Shown: positions 5,992-11,777 of the stretch, piece after piece
Layout of the letters: each line of letters starts with the position of its first letter
How positions within the stretch are numbered: position 1 is the stretch's first letter
Origin: an archaeon CG07_land_8_20_14_0_80_38_8
Lineage (GTDB): Archaea; Nanobdellota; Nanobdellia; Tiddalikarchaeales; Tiddalikarchaeaceae
Direction: 5' to 3'
Assembly (NCBI GenBank): GCA_002779595.1
Contig: PEWF01000004.1
Coordinates: forward strand, 1-13,538
DNA length: 13,538 nt
Program-made: the position numbers and the translations under genes
Notes under the pieces: generated by a model
What the model was told of the DNA's origin: nothing
Database searches by the model: none
Seen by the model: the letters and a program-made list of their open reading frames with translations, nothing else

Positions 5992-6743
5992 ATAATGATT
6001 TCAGGATAAAATGGCTGAAAAAGCAGGATTTGAAGGACTGCATTGTTATTGCAGGAATGCCCGGCGTGGGGAGCGTGAGCCACATAAGCGTTGATTACTT
6101 GATAATGAAATTAAAGGCTGAACTGGTGTGCAAGATTTATTCTGATTATTTGCCGAATATTGCATTAATAAGGGATGATTCCATTATTGAAGAGCCGTGC
6201 TATAAATTGTATTTCAGGACAGCAGGAAAGAAGAATATTCTTTTCATAATGTGCAGCCACGCGTTAACTAATGAATATTATAATTACAAAATTAATGAAT
6301 TCTTTGCAGATTTCCTGAAAAAGAATAAAGTGAAGGAAGTCATTACTATTGCAGGCATTGCAATGAAGAATCTGCCCAAGAAGATTGGATTATTCGGAGT
6401 GGTGAATGATGAAAAGGTGAAGAAGCAATTGAAGAATTCAGGATTATTTTTTAACGGCAACAAGAATGTGAGCGTGATCATAGGAGGTGCAGGATTATTA
6501 TTAACCAAGTGCGCTGCTCTTGATGTTCCGGGATTCTGCGTCCTAGTCTCCACTTGGGGGCATCCCAGCCACGTTGGAATTAAGGAGAGCAAGAAAACTA
6601 TTGAATTCTTAAGCAAGTATGCAGGATTCAGGATTGATTTCACTGACTTGAACAGGGAAATACAGAAGTTAAGGAAGAATAAGAAAGAGATTGACGAAAT
6701 TATTGAGAACTCTGAAAGCAAAACTTACAGGTATATTGGCTAA
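5988..6743 (+). CDS. PAC2-family protein (proteasome assembly chaperone-like)
   Basis: A 251-aa cytosolic protein of the PAC2/proteasome assembly chaperone family, related to archaeal PbaB, which helps assemble or bind the 20S proteasome. The N-terminal glycine-rich IAGMPGVGSVSH (about 22-33), then repeated strand-turn units (VITIAGIAM, VIIGGAGLLL) and the C-terminal VLVSTWGHPSHVG segment are typical. A charged helix (about 218-245) ends the protein. It starts by a four-base ATGA overlap with nop10, preceded by a GAGAGG ribosome binding site. Placement after nop10 matches the archaeal operon. The stop codon overlaps the stop of the converging deaminase gene. The exact partner is inferred. Confidence 0.9.
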   Translation: MNNDFRIKWLKKQDLKDCIVIAGMPGVGSVSHISVDYLIMKLKAELVCKIYSDYLPNIALIRDDSIIEEPCYKLYFRTAGKKNILFIMCSHALTNEYYNYKINEFFADFLKKNKVKEVITIAGIAMKNLPKKIGLFGVVNDEKVKKQLKNSGLFFNGNKNVSVIIGGAGLLLTKCAALDVPGFCVLVSTWGHPSHVGIKESKKTIEFLSKYAGFRIDFTDLNREIQKLRKNKKEIDEIIENSESKTYRYIG

Positions 6744-7177
6744 ACTCCTATGTCTTCATTCCATAATGAAGGCTTTTCTTTGATGAATTTTTTCATCAAA
6801 TCCTTGCACTCCTTCAGGTCAAGGTTTGTGATTTTTACTCCTTTGCTTTTCATGTAATCTTCCGCGCCTTTGAATGTCTCATTCTCGCCGATTATTACTT
6901 TTGGAATTTTGTATAACACTATTGCTCCTGAGCACATGCTGCAGGGGCTCAGTGTTGAATATAAAACGCATTCTTTATAGTTATTTGCTGTTAATCTTCC
7001 GGCATTCTCCAAGCAGTCAATTTCAGCGTGGAGTATTGCCGAATTTTCCTGAACCCTTTTATTATGCCCCCTGCCAATAATCACATTGCCTTTTACTAAT
7101 ACTGCTCCTATTGGGATGCCTCCTTCCATTAATCCTTTCTTTGCTTCAAGAATTGCTTCATTCATGAATTCATTCAT
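6740..7177 (-). CDS. Cytosine deaminase-like zinc deaminase (Fcy1-type)
   Basis: A 145-aa cytidine-deaminase-fold enzyme. The zinc site is HAE (His50, Glu52 as proton shuttle) and PCSMC (Cys79, Cys82). Beyond the generic motifs it resembles yeast cytosine deaminase Fcy1 along its length: GGIPIGAVLV, GRGHNKR, LHAEIDCLENAGRL, LYSTLSPC, IGENETFKG and a C-terminal LWNEDIGV. The last two contain the Phe and Trp that cap the pyrimidine pocket in Fcy1. The likely reaction is therefore cytosine to uracil, a salvage step; TadA-type tRNA or guanine deaminase are less likely alternatives. I chose the ATG at 7177, preceded by GGTG nine bases upstream. GTG at 7189 and ATG at 7165 are in frame. It overlaps the end of the 69-aa gene and is last in the envelope operon. 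Confidence 0.9.
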   Translation of the reverse strand: MNEFMNEAILEAKKGLMEGGIPIGAVLVKGNVIIGRGHNKRVQENSAILHAEIDCLENAGRLTANNYKECVLYSTLSPCSMCSGAIVLYKIPKVIIGENETFKGAEDYMKSKGVKITNLDLKECKDLMKKFIKEKPSLWNEDIGV

Positions 7178-7379
7178 GATTATTGACACCTGTTAAAACA
7201 GCGTATGCAATAATTGAAATAATTGCTGCAATGACCGCCCTTAACAGCCATGGTATGAAAATTAACAGGTTTTCAACAGAGTAAATTAATATTACAAAAA
7301 TAAATATTATAATGCTTGCTGCAAAATGCTTGGTTTCTTCCCGCTTTTTTTCCACAGCATTTTTAAATTTTTTAGGCAT
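7170..7379 (-). CDS. Small two-helix membrane protein (69 aa)
   Basis: A 69-aa protein with a basic N-terminus (about residues 1-17) and two hydrophobic segments near 20-38 and 42-64, ending in a short polar tail. The charge pattern suggests the N-terminus is cytoplasmic and both ends lie inside. I do not recognise a family. It begins six bases after the 360-aa lipoprotein gene, with GGATGAT as ribosome binding site. Its end overlaps the deaminase start, so it is co-transcribed with the envelope genes and could be an accessory membrane subunit. Confidence 0.75.
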   Translation of the reverse strand: MPKKFKNAVEKKREETKHFAASIIIFIFVILIYSVENLLIFIPWLLRAVIAAIISIIAYAVLTGVNNHE

Positions 7380-7385
7380 ACTTCA

Positions 7386-8468
7386 TCATCCTGTTCCGTA
7401 AATTATTACTCCGAATCCTTCCTCGCCGTAATCCTGCGAGTATGAATAGTCAATTCTTGCTTTGAGCATTACTTCTGTGTCTGATTCCACTGCAGGGGCT
7501 CCTAATCTTAAAACGTTAACTTTCGTGAAACTGCTAGTCATCCATAAGAATCTTCTCTGCTCAGTCAGTAATTGCTGGACTTGTTCCAGTGTCTGAACGT
7601 ATGCTTCGCTGTTCTCGTACTGCTGAATATCGCAGATGTCGTAGCCGTATGATTCAACAGTTTCGTATTCCATGTAATAATAATTGTACAATAGTAATTC
7701 ATTCCTGCCCAGATGGTATTCTGCCAATTGAGAGTCTGTCCATGAATCATTAACTTTCAGCCAAGGGGAGTTATTGTCATAATAATTGTAAAATTTTAAT
7801 TCTTTGTCTATTCCTACTATTAACCTTTCAACGTAATTGTCTTCAATATTCGCATTATCATAATAATCCACTAATCCTGTGTAATTGTTGAAGAATATGA
7901 GGTTTGCAGTGAAATTCTTGTATCCTGTCTGGGGAGTTGTGACTGTTTCATAACTTGTGTCAAAATAAACCGCTAACGGGCTTGGTGATGAGTAAGAATA
8001 AGTTGACTCGTAATACCTGTCATCCGCTTCTTTCAATAATAATGCTTTTTCTGTTTCAGCATAAGTTTCATAATAAGCCCTTACTTTAATATTGTTCAAC
8101 ACTAGTATTTCGCCTGTTGCCAGCTGCGGAGCTGTCAAGTCCCATTCAAATGTTTCGCTGCTGTTAGTGGGTATTTCATCAACATGCTCAAATTGCGATG
8201 TGGGATTTAAATCATCAGCATTAATTAATTTAACGTAAACATTCTCGAAATCCACTCCTGCCAAATTGATTAAGTTCAGGGTTAACACTGTCATTTCATT
8301 GCTGAACAAGTAATTCCTTCTTATTTCCAGTTCATCAGTGACTAATACGTTCAGGGTAAAATCCCTGCTCGCGGACTGGAAATCACTTGTGACTTTGTAC
8401 TGCTCCAGGTTCTGCGCAGTGCACCCGAGAGTTAATACTAGAAATATTAAAGCCAGTATTTTTTTCAT
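7386..8468 (-). CDS. Tyrosine-rich surface lipoprotein (360 aa)
   Basis: An exported lipoprotein. The signal peptide has basic residues at the start, a hydrophobic core and a lipobox LTLGC with the lipidated Cys at 16. No other membrane segment follows. Domain 1 (about 35-150) has a beta-sandwich pattern with DFENVYVKLIN and FEWDLTAP, ending in VRAYYETY. Domain 2 (about 165-360) ends in ARIDYSYS. By my count tyrosine makes up 34 of 360 residues, including a YNYYYMEYE cluster. An internal helix, QTLEQVQQLLTEQRR, could be coiled. The gene overlaps the 298-aa gene by four bases (ATGA) and has a GGTGA ribosome binding site seven bases before its ATG. Function unknown; it is probably a subunit of a complex with the other three envelope proteins. 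Confidence 0.9.
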   Translation of the reverse strand: MKKILALIFLVLTLGCTAQNLEQYKVTSDFQSASRDFTLNVLVTDELEIRRNYLFSNEMTVLTLNLINLAGVDFENVYVKLINADDLNPTSQFEHVDEIPTNSSETFEWDLTAPQLATGEILVLNNIKVRAYYETYAETEKALLLKEADDRYYESTYSYSSPSPLAVYFDTSYETVTTPQTGYKNFTANLIFFNNYTGLVDYYDNANIEDNYVERLIVGIDKELKFYNYYDNNSPWLKVNDSWTDSQLAEYHLGRNELLLYNYYYMEYETVESYGYDICDIQQYENSEAYVQTLEQVQQLLTEQRRFLWMTSSFTKVNVLRLGAPAVESDTEVMLKARIDYSYSQDYGEEGFGVIIYGTG

Positions 8469-9361
8469 TCAGCGCTCACCACATTAATACTTGTTTCCGC
8501 TCCTGTGCTTTTTGCGCAGAAATTGTAAGCAACGCTTACAGTGAATGATGATTCTATCTCGCTTATCAAATCCTTGTTAGTTTTTATGTCAAAATCGAAT
8601 TTGTCGCTGGCTTTATTATTGGCTTCAATTGTGAAATAGCACAAGGCGTATCCTGCATTGCTTCCTCCAGTCTGGACAATGCAGTAATTATCATCCCCTG
8701 CATTAACGTCATTCTCATTAGTGTATAATGTTAAACTATTATCCACTGTGTCAAGTTTGAAATCTGCAGATATTAGTGTTAATTCTGACTCGTCAGCATA
8801 AATTTTCTGCACCCCTATCAAGTTAGTGTTAAAACTGAATGTTATGCTCACATCAAGCTTGTCCTTTGTCTGCGCATTGAATGACTGCAAGCCTTCAATA
8901 TTAATAATTAAAGGCCCGTTCTCTGACAAGGAATTGTCTAATTCGGCAGTGGGCTCACCATTAGCAACCCTGAAATAGCCAATGTAGTCCTGAGTGTAAT
9001 CAAAGCATAATAATGGGTATAAATTGTAAATTCTGGGAGTCAGGCCTGGAGAGGTTGACAAGTCAATATTCCATTTCGAAGTAGTATTGGCAAGTATTGT
9101 TTCTGCACCTTCTGCTTCATAAGTTATTCCTGTGGTTAAAGGCTCTATCCTGACTTCCACATTTTCCAGCTTATTGCTTAACATGTTGGTAATGTCCAGT
9201 TCTATTGACGTTGACTCGCCCTGCTCCAAAACATTGTCTTCCACGCTTGTAACTACTGAAAGAGTGCCTGTCTGGGGGGTGCTGGTTTGCCCGCCATTAT
9301 TAGTGCACCCTGCCAGAAGTATTATTCCAATCATTATCATTATTAATTGTTTAGCTTGCAT
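8465..9361 (-). CDS. Surface lipoprotein (298 aa), two beta domains
   Basis: An exported lipoprotein with lipobox LLAGC and the lipidated Cys at 19, followed by a short polar Thr/Gln/Gly linker. Domain 1 (about 32-135) has the pattern IELDITN, LENVEVRIEP, KWNIDL and CFDYTQDY. This is like CARDB/NEW3-type beta-sandwich modules in archaeal surface proteins, judged by pattern and not by alignment. Domain 2 (about 136-298) ends SVAYNFCAKS. Four cysteines follow the lipidated one, so two disulfides are possible outside the cell. A perfect GGTGA ribosome binding site lies nine bases before the ATG. The start overlaps the end of the 808-aa gene by 11 bases. Function not recognised. Confidence 0.88.
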   Translation of the reverse strand: MQAKQLIMIMIGIILLAGCTNNGGQTSTPQTGTLSVVTSVEDNVLEQGESTSIELDITNMLSNKLENVEVRIEPLTTGITYEAEGAETILANTTSKWNIDLSTSPGLTPRIYNLYPLLCFDYTQDYIGYFRVANGEPTAELDNSLSENGPLIINIEGLQSFNAQTKDKLDVSITFSFNTNLIGVQKIYADESELTLISADFKLDTVDNSLTLYTNENDVNAGDDNYCIVQTGGSNAGYALCYFTIEANNKASDKFDFDIKTNKDLISEIESSFTVSVAYNFCAKSTGAETSINVVSAE

Positions 9362-11777
9362 AACACAAATTCACCCTTCCTTTAATGAATGTCCCGGTTA
9401 ATGACAATCCTAATGCGCTGTTCACTGATGCCAAATTAGTATAATCCCCTATAATTATGCTGCCAGTGTCATAAACTATTGTTGTCATGTCAGTATTCAC
9501 AATCATGTCCCTGTAACTTATTAATAATATTGGCTTAATGCCCTGATGGTTATTCCAGCAGCTTCTTGTCTTGGTGCCGCCACCCAAATCTTTGCTGATT
9601 TTCATGCTGTTGTACTGCTCTGCAGATAATGCTGAACTTGAACTTGTAATTTTTAGCACCTTATTCACTGACACCTGGCCTGCCAATTCAGTTGAGGTTA
9701 AAAGACTGATGTTATAATCAAAAACGTGAGTATTGTCAGTGTCATCATTGAAGTAATATAGTAACATTTGGTCAGTACCTGCTATTGGCGAACTGTAAAC
9801 TCCTATTAACACATTATTAACCAAATCCTTCATGAACAAAGTTTCATTGTCATAATAATTTATTATTTTCATATCATTAGGTACGTCAGTGCCTTCGCTT
9901 TTGTAGTCATTATAATCAAACAATAAACTTAAATTATCATTATCTGCAAGTACTGTCTGCATGTCCTCGCCAACTTCAAAGAAGCACTTATCCTGTATGA
10001 AACTGTTCAGTTCACTTCTGGCTCCTGATATAGTGCTCACGTCACTGCTGAATGCAAAATTATGATTAGCGGGGTCAGCCCTTGAAGAGTCATCCTTTTC
10101 AGGCCCTCCAATAGTTGTCTTATGAGGGTATTCGTCAAATAAGTAAAGAGTGTCGCCCTGAGTCAGTAAAAAGCCTGCATTAGTGCTTGAAATCGTGTTC
10201 ACGTGCGACTGCATAGTGTAGCATCCTAAATCCATTGAGTAAAGCGCAGGACTCTCTGCAGTGCCAGCATTTGAAGTTAATCCTAATATGTAAAGGAATT
10301 TGTAAGCGCCGTTGCTGAATGAATCCAAAGGCCTGACTGTTGAAGCAAGAGTCACGTCACCCTTCTGCATTGTAAGGGTGTAGTCATTAACTGAGTAAGA
10401 CGTTGCTGTTTTGTCAAATCTCGGGTTAAAATCACCCCATAATATAATATTATCTTCTGTTGTGCCTGACAAGTCAAAACTTGAAGGGTTAGGCACAACG
10501 AGTATTCCGTCACTTCCTGAGAAACTGTACCTGTACTTCGTTTTCAGCCTGAAAGTGTAATACTTGGATATGTCAACGTTCTCGTCAGTTTTCATCTGGT
10601 AATACAAGTAATTCTTATCACTAATCAAATCAACAGGGTATAAGAATTTAATCACGAATCTTGGACTATTCTCGTCAATTGTTAAGTCAGGGAATGCTTC
10701 CCTTAAGTAAGCCATTAAGTCATCCATGCTGATTGATATGAAATTATCACTGCATGAAGGATTGTTGCCGTTCGCGTCAACCCCCTGGCTGTTATCTCTT
10801 GCATTTGAAAGAATATCACTGTAAGTGTCATAATCATTAGGCAGGCACACTCCTCCTGTTAATCCCATTCCTGAATCATTGTAATATTTGACCCCTGCCA
10901 TTAAGTCCAGGTAACCATATTCTTCCAGCGCGTTAGGGCTGTTAAAACTCCCGACATTGCTTACTCCTTTAGGATATTCCAGCAAGAACATTGCAGGAGT
11001 CAATGGTATTCCTCCTCTTTCATTCTGCACTTCGTAAATGAGCGAGAACTGGCTTCCCGCACCCTGCACCCTTACAGGTTCTTCAACATTGCTTGCTATG
11101 CTTAATGCTCCAATGCTGCCAGTAGTGACTCCTTTAGTGGTGGGCTCCTGGCCTGTTAATGACAACTGCCTCTGGTATTCATCCTCGCTTATTGCGTAAA
11201 CTGTCTGCAGTAATCCTGATTTGTAATCATAACTTACAACGTAATCAAAATTGTGCTCGTAAGCAACGTTTGCAATCTCCTGATAATCAGGCGCCCTCAG
11301 CCTCCACTGGAATTCCACTTCCTCATCAGGATACATCACGTCTAATTTGTGAATCGCGAATGGCTGCCCCAAATCATCAACGAATTGAGGATTCGGGCTT
11401 TTGAATACTGTCCTTAACTCATAAGGTTTCCACACACCCAGGCTAAGGGCGCATGTTCCTGCCAAATCATCCAATACTCGGTAGCCTTCAACTATTTTGA
11501 AAGGCCCAACGTTCTGCAACTGCACTTCAACATTGTAGGCTTCCTGTCCCTCAAGATTATTCCTTAACACTATATTAAAGAACGTGTCGCTTCCACTGTA
11601 AATGCTGTTCTGGTTCACCAATCCGGGAGTGCCGAGAGTGCAGATGTCCTCAGCATTAGTGCACTGGGTTTCAACAGCTGCGCTTCCGGAAGAAGCATCA
11701 TCCTGCGAGCTGTACAAATTAATCGTGCATCCTAATGAAAAGATTACAAGCATCACTAATAATATTTTATTTTTCAT
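9351..11777 (-). CDS. Large surface lipoprotein (808 aa)
   Basis: The largest lipoprotein of the operon. The signal peptide ends in lipobox FSLGC (lipidated Cys17). Domain 1 (about 57-200) carries FNIVLRN, AYNVEVQLQN, FQWRLRAP and VVSYDYKSG. Domain 2 (about 222-429) carries FSLIYEVQNERGG and ends TKYRYSFSG. These two match the domains of the neighbouring proteins in order. Residues 430-808 are extra: a beta-rich region with repeated hydrophobic strands (FLYILGL, LYLFDEY, LSLLFDYND, MLLYYFND) that I do not recognise. Nine cysteines follow the lipidated one. The ATG overlaps the stop of the upstream membrane gene by four bases, with GTGATG just before it as ribosome binding site. Role unknown; a structural or adhesive surface subunit is plausible. 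Confidence 0.9.
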   Translation of the reverse strand: MKNKILLVMLVIFSLGCTINLYSSQDDASSGSAAVETQCTNAEDICTLGTPGLVNQNSIYSGSDTFFNIVLRNNLEGQEAYNVEVQLQNVGPFKIVEGYRVLDDLAGTCALSLGVWKPYELRTVFKSPNPQFVDDLGQPFAIHKLDVMYPDEEVEFQWRLRAPDYQEIANVAYEHNFDYVVSYDYKSGLLQTVYAISEDEYQRQLSLTGQEPTTKGVTTGSIGALSIASNVEEPVRVQGAGSQFSLIYEVQNERGGIPLTPAMFLLEYPKGVSNVGSFNSPNALEEYGYLDLMAGVKYYNDSGMGLTGGVCLPNDYDTYSDILSNARDNSQGVDANGNNPSCSDNFISISMDDLMAYLREAFPDLTIDENSPRFVIKFLYPVDLISDKNYLYYQMKTDENVDISKYYTFRLKTKYRYSFSGSDGILVVPNPSSFDLSGTTEDNIILWGDFNPRFDKTATSYSVNDYTLTMQKGDVTLASTVRPLDSFSNGAYKFLYILGLTSNAGTAESPALYSMDLGCYTMQSHVNTISSTNAGFLLTQGDTLYLFDEYPHKTTIGGPEKDDSSRADPANHNFAFSSDVSTISGARSELNSFIQDKCFFEVGEDMQTVLADNDNLSLLFDYNDYKSEGTDVPNDMKIINYYDNETLFMKDLVNNVLIGVYSSPIAGTDQMLLYYFNDDTDNTHVFDYNISLLTSTELAGQVSVNKVLKITSSSSALSAEQYNSMKISKDLGGGTKTRSCWNNHQGIKPILLISYRDMIVNTDMTTIVYDTGSIIIGDYTNLASVNSALGLSLTGTFIKGRVNLCYAS

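Noticed and set aside
6284..6721. 145-codon minus-strand open frame inside the PAC2 gene
   Set aside because: It is an antisense shadow of a well-supported conserved gene, and its product is a low-complexity Phe/Ser/Leu-rich string.
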